From Ostrinia nubilalis (lineage: Eukaryota > Arthropoda > Insecta > Lepidoptera > Crambidae), in NCBI RefSeq assembly GCF_963855985.1, contig NC_087118.1:1364001-1428000 (forward strand): a DNA stretch of 64,000 nt, written 5' to 3'. The notes under the pieces were generated by a model that was not told where the DNA came from, ran no database searches, and was given only the letters and a program-made list of their open reading frames with translations. Each line of letters opens with the position of its first letter. Position 1 is the first letter of the stretch. This document shows positions 45,482 to 55,842 of the stretch, one piece after another. The translations under genes and the position numbers were made by a program.

Positions 45482-46287
45482 AAGAGATACTATTTAAAAA
45501 ATAATAATAACAAACACTATAATGCACACCGCACAGAAAACAAGAAGGAATGTAATACACAAAAGAGTAAGTACAATTAATACAGTCATTGGAAAAAAAA
45601 ACTGAGAATTTAACCAAATTTTAAATAATAATAATGAAAACACTACTGCAAACCGTACAGAAATCAAGAAGGAAAGAAATACACAAGTAAGAGAGTACAA
45701 GTAAACAAATTTAAACAGTTTTAAAATAGTTAATTGTATTTACATTTTTAAATATGCACTTACCAGAGAGTTCAAGTTTAAACGTGTCAATCCAAACAAC
45801 GGTGAAGCAAATATGAAATAATTAATATACTTAGTAAAGCGCATTACGAAACTGCATGGTTTGCAATTTGTGGGTGTTGACCCAAATACGTAAGGCGCAC
45901 GCGTTTTGATCTGAAATTCTGAATGAAGTAAACAAAAAAACCGTTTATGAATGACTTAATTAATTTATTTATTACATAAGTATATAAACATTTTACAGAT
46001 TTTTCAAATCAATTAATTTTATTTTAAATATTCGTCAATACTTTAAGTCGTCAATACATATGAAACAATAGCATGATAATTATTAATACTTATTTATGAA
46101 TACATCAACTTATAAATATTAACCTAATTAATTAGCTAACTCTTACTACGATTGTAAATAATTTGTAAATAACATATTTTATTATAAGTAATTTTTAAAG
46201 TTTAGTTTTTAAGTAATTATAAGTTTTTACGTTTCTTGTACTATTTAGTATAGTTTATCCTTTAATATCTAAGATTGTTTTATTTTT
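45482..46287. other. AT-rich interval, no gene recognised
   Basis: The open frame at 45494-45700 (minus) is low-complexity hydrophobic sequence in AT-rich DNA and is not called. Two short direct repeats (AAGAAGGAA with ATACACAA near 45542 and 45668) lie here. Confidence 0.35.
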
Positions 46288-48510
46288 ACAAGCTTTATAT
46301 TGACTTCACTTGTTAGTATGTGTGGGACAAATCTTGCAACTGAATTTAAGACCACTTCTCCTCAACCGATTGAGCTGAAATTTGGTATACTTATGTAAGT
46401 ACGATGACAATGCAATGTTATGGTACCATTGAGCTGGTCTGATGATGGAGTCAGGAGATGGCCATAGGAACTCCTGAACGAAACGGCGGAATCGCATCGA
46501 GTGTCGGTTCGTTGGATTTGTCTTTTTGAGCAGTTTAGTGCTAGATGATGTCTAGGGTCCTGATGATGGATTAGGGAGGTGGCCATAGGAACTCCTAAAC
46601 GAAACGGCAGAAACTCATCGAGTTTGGGTTCGTTGGATTTTTCTTTTCGAGCAATTTAGTGCTAGATGATGTCCAGGGTCTTGATGATGGAGTCAGGAGG
46701 TGGCCATAGGAACTTCTAAACGAAACGGCAGAAACTCATCGAGTTTGGGTTCGTTGGATTTGTCTTTTCGAGCAGTTTAGTGCTAGATGATTTCCAGGGT
46801 CCTGATGATGGATTTGGAAGGTGGCCATAGGAAATCCTAAACGAAAAGGCAGAAACTCATCGAGTTTGGGTTCGTTGGATTTGTTTTTTCAAGCAGTTTA
46901 GTGCTAGATGATTTTTTTTTGAAGGGACGCGCGCTCGTCGCAGACCGACGTTCGCGATCGGGCAGTATCGAGCGCATACAGCGCCCGATCAGTGGCGAAC
47001 CCAACTAGAGGGTTGCCCACCGCGGTGTTGGACCAAAGTCCAGCCTACGGTGGGCTCACTCTAGTGGGCCCGATCGAGGGGGACTACGGACGCGGCCTGA
47101 GGGCGCCACGGTAGGCTCGGACCTCGGCTCAGGCCGTGTCCGGGGGACGGATTGGGGAGAACCGGCCCGGTACATGTCTGTACCGTCCGAAATGGAAGGC
47201 AGGGCTCGTACTCGCCGGCGAGTACGGTGTAACGAGCTACTGTGTTGTGGATGTCTGTGTTCAGAAATTCGGTAATAGGATCGTCCGGGTCGTCTAGGAC
47301 ATGCCTAGGTTGTCGGTATTGGGCAGCGACATCTTTCTGGGGTGTGTACGTGGCGGCGCTAACGATAAGAGGGTTCTTGTGGTTGATCGCTTTATCAAAG
47401 TAGCGGCGAGAGGATTCTTTCATAAAGTGATCAATCGATGGGATCTCGAAATCTCTATGGAGATTCGTGTTACGTACGAACCACGGGGCATCCGCGGCTT
47501 GGCGTAAGAATTTGTTTTGGAGGGTCTGGAATTTCTTAAGGACTGTGCAGGACGTGTGAGCAAACACCGGACTGGGCGTAAGTCAACACTGGACGGATGC
47601 AGGTTTTGTAAATTGTCAACTTATTCCTAAGTGACAATTTACTTTTCCTTCCAACTAGGTGGTAGAGTCGGTGGGTGTAGTGGTTCGCATGGCTCAAGAC
47701 ACGTCTGAGGTGCGGAGCGAACGATAATCTCTGGTCGAGGGTGACACCTAAGTACTTGGCCTCACTCTTCCAAATAATAATTTGTTCAAATAAGGTGAGA
47801 TGGGTGGGGACATTAGGACGAGTGCGAACCGGAGGACGTTTCGCAGACAAAGCCCTAGAAAACTACACTGCTGCACTTTTTTCGGGATTTACCTCGATAC
47901 GCCACTTCCTGAACCATTCGCCTAATTGTGTGACTGCGCGTTGGAGCGCCAAGATGACGTAATTCCGATTACGTCCGGACTTGTAGAGTGCGGTGTCGTC
48001 CGCAAAGAGGGCTAAATCCGTATTCGGATATTTGGGGATGTCATTGACGTACAATGAAAAAAGAATGGGTGCTAGATGATGTCCAGGGTCCTGATGATGG
48101 AGTCAGGAGGTGGCCATAGGAACTCCTAAACGAAACGGCGGAATCTTATCGAGTTTGGGTTCGTTGGATTCGACTTCTCGAGCACTTTGGTGCTAAATAA
48201 TGACCCAGAGATTGAGATACAACTAAAAAGTGTAAAATAAAATTATAATAAAAAAAACTTTTTTAAAAACAAGCTTTATCCTGAAATGCAGTTGTACTAA
48301 AACGAAAAAAATAATTGTATGCTTGGTTCAAAGAATTTCGAAAGCTTGTAGCGCAAACAGAAAAAAAGAGGAATAAATTCCATGCGCGATACAAGCTTTC
48401 GAAATTCTTTGAACCAAGCATACAATTATTTTTTTCGTTTTAGTACAACTGCATTTCAGGATAAAGCTTGTTTTTAAAAAAGTTTTTTTTATTATAATTT
48501 TTTTTACTAA
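46288..48510 (-). mobile_element. hairpin plus tandem-repeat element, copy 2 (with a LINE inside)
   Basis: Opposite orientation to the copy in the gypsy gag. Left end here is the TACAAGCTTTATATTGACTT terminus; a few ~120-bp monomers follow (46435-46911 and 48069-48215), then the ~230-bp palindrome (about 48253-48490). It has far fewer monomers than copy 1. A Jockey LINE fragment splits the array at 46912-48068. Confidence 0.75.
46912..48068 (-). mobile_element. Jockey LINE fragment inside the tandem array
   Basis: Poly(A) appears as the T run from 46912. The target duplication GTGCTAGATGA is at 46901-46911 and 48069-48079, so this copy did not use the TGGCCGCTGG site. It contains 3' UTR with an internal deletion and the C-terminal half of RT in three frames (47061-47567, 47536-47850, 47863-48054). 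The catalytic FADD motif is retained and the copy is 5'-truncated just upstream of it. Confidence 0.88.
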
Positions 48511-48538
48511 AAACCAACATACATTTCAATCAGCCCCT

Positions 48539-51500
48539 TTAACATAAAATTGAGCAATTGCCCCAAGCGACGGTTTCAATTTTGTTTTTTGATATAAATC
48601 GCTTATCATTTGAAGACAGTACAATTTTGTTGACGCTGCGTGTAAATAACTCATGTTTTAATGACTTAAATAAGAGATTCTGTTTACGCACTAAGTTACC
48701 TCTAATCAAAGTGTTTTCATAGTCAGATTTATGCATATCTCGGACAATACACTTTTTCACGCCTTTGGCTTTTTTTAACGTACCGTTTTCAGACTGGATA
48801 CAGTATAACTTCGGGCGTAACCCTACAAATTCACTTATTATTTTTCCACCCATTTCATCTTTGAACAGACCAGGTACTTTCTTATTCAAAAGTGATAAAT
48901 TATATGGGTTACTTTGATTATAATTGCTGGTATCGAAATATTGTAAAAAATTGTTTTTTAAATCCTTGTAAAAATCATTAGTGTGTATTTTATAAATAAA
49001 ACTGTCTGTATCAGTGTAGCATAATTTTACACGATCTCCATAATGAGGTTGGATTGTTGAATAGTGAAAATCATACATGTGTTTTTTAGATAATTCCAAA
49101 ACAGAGAAACCGATGTAAATGGGTTTATCTAAAACAATTTTTTCCGGTTTCATTTGAATTGCAACTAATTTTTCCGAAAATATAGAAACACTATGAAAAT
49201 TAGGTCGGGCAATTAGGGATTCGGCACTTAACTTTTTCTTTGTTTTATTGTTGCTATCGGTCCATTGGTTCACTAACTGAACGTTCACTCGGTTTTCACT
49301 ATTTTCAAGGGTTTTACCAAATATACTATTATTAAGTAATTTAAAGAAATCCTGCTCGAATGTGGAAATGGCCTTTTGCCTAAGCTCTGTGTTAAGGTCA
49401 ATATATTTCTTTAAAAAGGCTTTTTGTTGAAAAGTTATAACACGATGAATTTTCTTCAATATGTTTAATACAGTTTTTCAAGTGAACGTAATGTATAACA
49501 TACTTATATTTATCATATAAATTAGGGATAAGCTTAGAAGTCTTGCCTCCAGGAGGAATGCATTTCTCTGAACAAAAGGGCAAATCATTATGCATACTGT
49601 GTAAGTGTTTAGGGTAAATTAAATCAACTTCTAAAATGTAGCCGTGATCGTCATCATCTTTTACTTTGGTAATTTCTAAATTGTCTATTTCGGCTTGATT
49701 TAAAAATCTGAAATCAGACAAAGGCAAAGGTTGACACATAGCAAACCCGTATAAGTTATTGCAATCTACATATACAATAAATACATCGTCTTTTCGTGGG
49801 TCATAGTCTGCCATATATTTGTTATTACTTTTAGCATGACGATGCGAACACATACATATGCCGCCTCTTATACCTTCTTGTATCATTCTTATAATTGCTA
49901 AGTCATCAATAAGCTCTAATTGTACACCTGTCTTTAAGAGCATCGCGTCGAAGGATAAACTAGGAGCAGTTACATAAAATGCAGGGTCGAGTTGGTAATG
50001 ACGTTTCGACGTTTTTCTAAAATTTTCAAAAATATCTGTCAATAAAAGAACATCGGTTTTCAGATATAGATCAGTATATTCGCCAAGGTTGTTTATATTA
50101 AACTCAGACCACACTAACTTTGCATGCTGGTAATCGGATGAACTAATTGACTCATTATTTAATGAGTTGTAAAAGTTGTCCGCGCTTGGAAGATGTTTTT
50201 CTTCGTACCGCTCTAAACAGTTCATATATTCGTATGGATAGACACCTTTTCGTGTGAGTAACTTGAATTGCTTTGAACAAGGGAAATAAAGTCTTAGATG
50301 TTCAAATTGACTAGGGGTTAGACTTTTGGCCAATTTATCTAAGCTGGTTGACAAAAACTTAAAGGAATCAACAAACCGTAACTGTACGTATTCATCTGAT
50401 GACACTTGTATGAATTTTGTAAACGAAACGTAAGATTCTTTGTTCTTTGCTATTATTCTAAGTGCACCACGAGCTTCTCCTAATTTTGTTATAAAAAGAT
50501 GACAGTCGTAACCTGAAAGATTATGAAAGAAGATTGGTATAAATTTAGGAAGTTTAAACATTAGATTACAATAGTTATGTGCCGCTCCGCGATAAATTCC
50601 AGTCAAATGACAGTGATCTCTAACTCTGTCATGAAATAGTAAATGTTGACAAATATGACAACGAGTAGCCTTTTTAAAATCAGTTGCGTCTTTCTCGTTA
50701 AATATCATTGGAACCGTATGGGAAAGTTGGCTATTAATCGATTGAACGTCACAATAAATACTTTCAACAAAAGACAATGCCGGAAATTGGCGTCTTTATT
50801 TTTTCGCGCGGCCATCGACCAAACTTTGTTTTTGATTACAAAATAGTGTAATAAACCAAACTTACTATGACATGTATACCTCTAAACTCAGTCTGAACTG
50901 AGTTACGAGCATAAGAAGTTTGATGATTTTCATACTAGATTTGCTTTTTGCGCGCAAAGTTTTGTAAGAAATTGCAACAAAATAGTGAGATTGTATGTGT
51001 AAACAAACAATATCATCCATTAAAGGCTCCAGACATCAGTATGGAGCAGAATCAGCGCAATAAAAATATAGCGCAATATTTTGTTGCAATTTCTTACAAA
51101 ACTTGCGCACAAAAAGCAAATCTAGTATGAAAATCATCAAACTTCTAATGCTCGTAACTCAGTTCAGACTGAGTTTAGAGGTATACATGCCATAGTAAGT
51201 TTGGTTTATTACACTATTTTGTAATCAAAAAACAAAGTTTGGTCGATGGCCGCGCGAATAAAAAAAGACGCCACTTTCCATACAAAATCTGGCATTGCCA
51301 TTTATCTACACAGTCCGTTCCACGGTAAGACACAAATCGATTTTTACTGGTATCGAACGAACAAACTACATAGTAAGCGAATGCTATGGGAACGTGTAGC
51401 TGACGATCGACGGTGCTCGCGATGCGGGGGTCAGCATCGCACCCCTGCACCGGGACTAACATGGTTTCAAAGTCTGCATAAATTACGAATGGCACATTCT

Positions 51501-52530
51501 GTTTCCGACCATAGTTCTTAAACTCGATTACTGAACCCTTTTGAGGTAATTGTGTTTTTACGCCAGCACATATATGAGATTCTATTTCATCGTTAGATCT
51601 AAAAAATAGAAGACAGTCATCACAAAAAAACAATTTACCATGATGCTTTGTAATTTGGTGTCTTACTAAACGAGATAAATCTTTAATCAGACAATAATGA
51701 GAAAACTTATCTTGCTCTAATAATAATAAATTTACAGTTTTTCTGTTTCGTTTGCTGTATTGTGATTTATACAACGGTCCAGTAATCTGCTTACCGTTCT
51801 CTAATCCATAAACATTGACTCTTATATTTGTATTATTTTTCTCAAATAAACTAATATCAGTAAAAGATACTGGAAAAGACATTCCGTCAATGTTGAACAG
51901 ATTACTGAAATGAGGATATGAAGATACCCTCTGAACGTTCTTACTGGTTGGATAAAGAGCTGCTGTGACCGACCACAAGAAACAAAACATGTCATCGTTA
52001 CGAATATTAACACATGCCTTTTTATTTTTAATGTGTAGGGGCAAATCAATGAACTTTGATCCGCGAAGCGGCTGGTATTTATTTATGTTAATTTCTATAT
52101 GACTGTTACTGAGTAATGTCCACCCGCTATCCTGTTCCTCAAACTCACTAACCTTCTTCATTAAATAGGAAACTAAATCTGAGAATAACATATTGTAATT
52201 ATAATTTAAGTGAATTGTTATATTTTTAGTTCCAAATGACTTTAATTCTGTATTGTTATTTTTTATCATTAAAAACAGCAAATATAATTCGAAGTTAACC
52301 TTGACGCAGATATGAGAGGCAAGAGACTTATCAATTAAAGATTTTACCTTATCTCTGAGGTTTTCGAAGAACACTGGCAGAGATGATTGCTCATTCTCAT
52401 CTTTAGCAGTTACTTTATAGGTGGATATACGATTGCGAAAAGCGGAGTTGACTAGTTCTATACCGTGGTCTGAGCTTACTACATTATCACTGTGTTGTTT
52501 ATGTATTCTACTTCTTAAGTGCCCTATCCA
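48539..52530 (-). pseudogene. Polinton family B DNA polymerase (protein-primed type), disrupted
   Basis: Minus strand. The frame is open from 52530 (no ATG at 52374), and with the insertion removed the gene would encode about 1150 residues. Visible parts: an N-terminal NSAFRNRISTYKV region, exonuclease I block VIYADFET, a zinc-binding C-x-x-C...HDRVRDHCH region, exonuclease II FHNLSGYDCH, polymerase motif A YVDCNNLYGFAM and motif C YTDTDSF. Lesions: a 523-bp foldback MITE (50775-51297), a one-base frameshift near 49440-49458 (frames 50777-49398 and 49459-48539 overlap), and a retroposon just upstream at 52561. This enzyme would replicate the linear element using a terminal protein. Dead copy. 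Confidence 0.9.
50775..51297. mobile_element. 523-bp foldback MITE in the polymerase gene
   Basis: Two inverted arms of about 210 bp (from GGCGTCTTTATTTTTTCGCG near 50789, mirrored before 51276) flank a centre of about 90 bp. The outermost CAATGCC and GGCATTG are inverted, with a short gap on one side. Removal at these ends leaves intact codons on both sides. No target duplication found. No coding capacity. Confidence 0.75.
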
Positions 52531-52560
52531 TTACTTGTTACCCACAGTCACACTACAGAC

Positions 52561-52803
52561 AGTGGCAATGGGCAGGGCACATAGTACGCAGAACTGACGG
52601 CCGATGGGGCAGAAAGGTTCTGGAATGGAGGCCGCGTACCGGAAAACGCAGCGTGGGACGTCCACCTACAAGGTGGACCGACGACATCGTAAAGGTAGCA
52701 GGGAAGCGCTGGACGCAGGCCGCTACCAATCGATCAACATGGAAAGCATTGGGGGAGGCCTATGTTCAGCAGTGGACGTCCTGTGGCTGAAATGATGATG
52801 ATG
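52561..52803 (+). mobile_element. RTE-type LINE tail upstream of the polymerase gene
   Basis: Carries the same C-terminal ORF end as 19427-19762 (WQWAGHIVRR near 52567) and a (ATG)n tail. The target duplication ACACTACAGAC is at 52550-52560 and 52804-52814. It probably cut the polymerase promoter region. Confidence 0.88.
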
Positions 52804-52965
52804 ACACTACAGACTGAACAGAAAGGCATAATTAATTACCTAATAAAATAAATTACTCAAAGTTATGTTAATTATGTAATGTATTGAAATGTATGTTGGT
52901 TATTAATGAACGCTTGATATAGAAATAAGTATGTTTATTGATGCTTATAAATGTAATTTACACAC

Positions 52966-53316
52966 CTATTTAAATTTAATGTTATTCGAATACAATGTGG
53001 CCTCCGATTCGTTGAACAGAGAGCTAGCCTCCCTCACAAACTTTTGGATCCGATCCCAGTGCGCAGTGTCTTCGTCGGTGCGCAGCTTCAGCCACAGCAA
53101 CGACTTCTTCCACAGGTCGTCGCCGCCCGCGTCCACGTCCGCCGCGTTGAACACCTTCAGCTCCACGTAGAAGGCGCCGTCGAGATGCGCGGTGCGCCGC
53201 GTCTGCCCGTTAGCCACGCGGTTGTACAACACCGACGCTGGCTTCGTTGAGCTACGTCGTTCGAGGACCGGTTCACCGTCTTGTAGGTTGAACCAGGCCT
53301 GGCTCACTCCGCGCGG
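52966..53316 (-). CDS. GC-rich ORF of unknown family in the Polinton cargo region
   Basis: About 117 codons open on the minus strand, without an ATG near the 5' end (the open frame starts after a stop near 53320). It ends FNESEATLYSNNIKF. The sequence is non-repetitive and well-balanced (WKKSLLWLKLRTDEDTAHWD, for example). Codons end mostly in G or C, unlike the AT-rich Polinton genes, pointing to a different origin such as a captured host exon. I do not recognise the family. Confidence 0.45.
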   Translation of the reverse strand, partial: PRGVSQAWFNLQDGEPVLERRSSTKPASVLYNRVANGQTRRTAHLDGAFYVELKVFNAADVDAGGDDLWKKSLLWLKLRTDEDTAHWDRIQKFVREASSLFNESEATLYSNNIKFK

Positions 53317-53452
53317 TACATCCGATAATTACCTACAGCGAAGCGCCCCGCCGGCGGGTATTATATCAGTCGAGTGTCACGCGCGCGCCCGTCAGGACGC
53401 TGGCGTGCGTTGTAGTATGATTATAATTCAATGATCGAAGTATTATTTAAAA

Positions 53453-53555
53453 ATGGACATAAAGAGAAAGAAATATTGTGCGGCGTTCGGGTGTTTAAAT
53501 TCGAAAATAAATCTACCGGATTTATCTTTTTTTCGCTTCCCAAAGATGCTGAAAG
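53453..53555 (+). CDS. THAP zinc-finger exon 1
   Basis: ATG at 53453 opens a frame reading MDIKRKKYCAAFGCLNSKIN, then LPDLSFFRFPKDAE. This is the start of a THAP domain (C-x2-4-C with the FFxFPK block). It is followed by a good splice donor (GAAAG|GTATG, donor GT at 53556). THAP domains bind DNA and occur in P-element-type transposases and in host transcription regulators. I could not locate the next exon within the window, so the gene is partial or dead. Confidence 0.6.
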
Positions 53556-53639
53556 GTATGTTGACCATGTAGATAATCAATAATTCTTAGGATAGTATAG
53601 GAACCTAACCTTCTATGACTACTGCTCAGAATGCGTTCG

Positions 53640-53705
53640 TTCGTTTCAGCCAAATGACGTCCACTGCTGGACAAAGGCCTCTCCCAAGGTTTTCCATAAT
53701 GAATG
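53640..53705 (-). repeat. short RTE-type LINE tail
   Basis: TTTCAGCCAAATGACGTCCA followed by CTGCTGGACAAAGGCCT is the common lepidopteran RTE 3' end, here only about 65 bp and more diverged than the other two copies. Confidence 0.55.
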
Positions 53706-54134
53706 CGTACTTACCTACATACGTACCTCATTACAAATAAGTAGATTAATTATTTTTTCACTAGACAGCAACCCTAACAGCGTAAGAAGAGTTCAGAGGC
53801 ACGCGATAGAAAGAGACAAAACTTGTAGGTGAATAAAATTGTAGGTACGTAGTGCTGTGCGAGCTGAATTCCACTGTATCGCGTCGTAGCAAGACTCGCA
53901 TTTATTTAAATCGTCTTGCGGAGTAATCCTTCTGTACCTGTACTATTACTTATTCTGTGGTTGAACACGTCGAAAACGCCAGTTGTTTTTTTCTTACTGG
54001 TTCTGAAAAATATTAAAAGCATTGTGTTAACAGACATTCTAAACAATTTGTAAATATGTACAAGTTACTTAATCCTGTAGTGGTAAGCTAAATATGATGA
54101 TTAATTAATAGTCGAGCGGGGTTCGAACCCACAC
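53706..54134. other. AT-rich interval with a tRNA-like B-box
   Basis: No gene seen. Near 54118-54131 the palindromic GGGGTTCGAACCC is a Pol III B-box-like word, probably from a decayed minus-strand SINE. Confidence 0.35.
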
Positions 54135-54301
54135 CTTCACCTTTCGGTTGTTGTCATTTCTCTATTACTTATGAAAGATACTCGAATATCTGGGTAGATT
54201 TGTACATACTATAACACTTTCTTGTGATTGATATAATGGATCCCAGAAGAGAAAAGAGACAGAAGTTATTATAAAGATTTTAGTAAAAATAATTTTATTA
54301 C

Positions 54302-54427
54302 CTTGAATGGTCGTTGCTAACGCTTTTGCTAGCTGAGGATTTGCGCTTGGCCGGCTCCTTGGTTCTCTTAGGCTTGGGCTGGCGCTCGATCTGCACTGAT
54401 GGGCTGTCGCTGAACTCAGAGTCAGAC
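54302..54427 (-). CDS. internal exon, copy 1 (126 bp)
   Basis: On the minus strand an acceptor TTTCACAG precedes and a donor GTAATA follows. Translation in the open phase gives SDSEFSDSPSVQIERQ, then a lysine-rich nuclear-localisation-like PKPKRTKEPAKRKS. The length is a multiple of three, so inclusion or skipping keeps frame. I do not know the parent gene. Confidence 0.55.
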
Positions 54428-54618
54428 CTGTGAAATAAACAACCGTTCGGTTATCGTCACTTCTTTAATACTTACAAAGATACTTAAATATCTGGGCAGA
54501 TTCGTACATAGGTACTTTAACACTTTCTTGTGAATGATATTATTATAATATTATGGATCCCAGAAAAGATAAGAGACAGAAGTCATTATAAAGATTTTAG
54601 TAAAAATAAATATAATAC

Positions 54619-54744
54619 CTTGAACGGCAATTGCTAACGCTTTTGTTAGCTGAGGATTTGCGCTTGGCCGGCTCCTTGGCTCTCTTGGGCTTGGGCTGGC
54701 GCTCGATCTGCACTGATGGGCTGTCGCTGAACTCAGAGTCAGAC
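54619..54744 (-). CDS. internal exon, copy 2 (126 bp)
   Basis: Same splice sites and phase as copy 1, with substitutions such as KRAKEPAKRKSSAN. Conservation of frame and both splice signals in the two copies suggests that they duplicated while functional. The acidic/serine start and basic end suggest a nuclear protein tail. Confidence 0.55.
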
Positions 54745-55089
54745 CTGTGAAATAAATTCAATTATAAACATAATGCAAACAGACACTAGATTTGCTCATT
54801 ACTCATGAATGAGACAGTGGAAAATATTCTAAGTGCTTAATAAATTTAAGTTGGGACTTAGAATATTTTCAATACTTGAAATAACTTACATTTTGAATGC
54901 TGTATGTAGAAGGATGGAACTCACTATGAACTGTAGAAGAGCAGCGTGGTAGAGCTCGAGGAACAACTTCACTTTACTTTGTACTTCTTGCAGCCAAATC
55001 TGAAGCGCGGACTTGTAAGGCACAAAATGAGGCACTGATCGAAAAATTCCCGATTTTATTGGCAAATAATTTGTTAAGTCAACATAATG

Positions 55090-55265
55090 TGTTAGGGTTG
55101 TCACTACTGATGCAACGAATACGAATATTCGTATTCGTCGAATAGTGGGAACATTTACCTAATATTAGTATTCGGCGAATAAATAATTACGAATACTTTT
55201 TTTAACTGTCAATATCTATGTTCGTAAAAGTAGTATTCGTTGCTTCACTAGTTGTGACTAATAGT
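55090..55265. mobile_element. short palindromic MITE (CGAATATTCG type)
   Basis: The ends GTTGTCACTACTGATGCAAC and GTTGCTTCACTAGTTGTGAC are roughly inverted. The interior repeats CGAATACGAATATTCGTATT. This resembles small hAT-derived MITEs seen in arthropods. The target duplication is unclear. Confidence 0.5.
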
Positions 55266-55362
55266 TTTGCACGGAAAACATTGTATTAATGCTTAATATG
55301 TGGTTCGTACGTACGTACGTGATGGTTAATAACAATTATTTCTTTATTTATTACCTATATGT

Positions 55363-55626
55363 TTGTCAGCCATTTGGTGTAGTGGTTCACGTACCTGACT
55401 ACTATGCCATGGGTCGCGGGTTCGATTCCCGCACAGTACAAACATTTGTTTGGATGAACACATTTGTTTGTATTGGACTGGGTGTTTTCTATGTATAATA
55501 TGTATATATTTACAAAAAGTAATTAAGTATGTTTTTATCCATTGTCTAGTACCCAAAGTAGAAGCTTTGCTTAGTTTGGGACTAGAGGCGCAGTGTAAAA
55601 ATGTTCAAGGATATTATTATTTATTG
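55363..55626 (+). mobile_element. tRNA-derived SINE, second copy
   Basis: Same family as 9731-10020: TTTGGTGTAGTGGTTCA A-box region, GGGTTCGATTCCCGC B-box region near 55418-55432, and a shared 3' body (TTTGGGACTAGAGGCGCAGT, then AAGGATATTATTATTTATT). Confidence 0.75.
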
Positions 55627-55842
55627 AAAATGTTAATATTTTAATTTAAATCAATTAAATTAAGCTACGCTTTCAATTACATACGTGTGTAGATGTCGTT
55701 TTTCAGTCGGTGAGTTTATGTTACTAGATCAAGTTATTATTTCGAACGATCACCTAAAAGTTATATTGTATCCTCGGGAACAGTACATTTTTTGAGAATG
55801 AGAGGTACCTTTATTTCTATTTTGTACCCAGACAATGTGTAT

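Larger units (their letters stand above)
54135..54752 (-). repeat. ~310-bp tandem duplication containing an exon
   Basis: Units at about 54140-54434 and 54455-54752 share long stretches, including ATATCTGGG, ATGGATCCCAGAA and AAAGATTTTAGTAAAAATAA, and an exon each. Divergence of a few percent suggests a moderately old duplication. Confidence 0.75.

Noticed and set aside
50775..51297. Polymerase intron
   Set aside because: The insert is a foldback with long inverted arms and lacks convincing splice signals at its ends.
54118..54131. Functional minus-strand tRNA
   Set aside because: Only a B-box-like word is present; no A-box or stem structure found.
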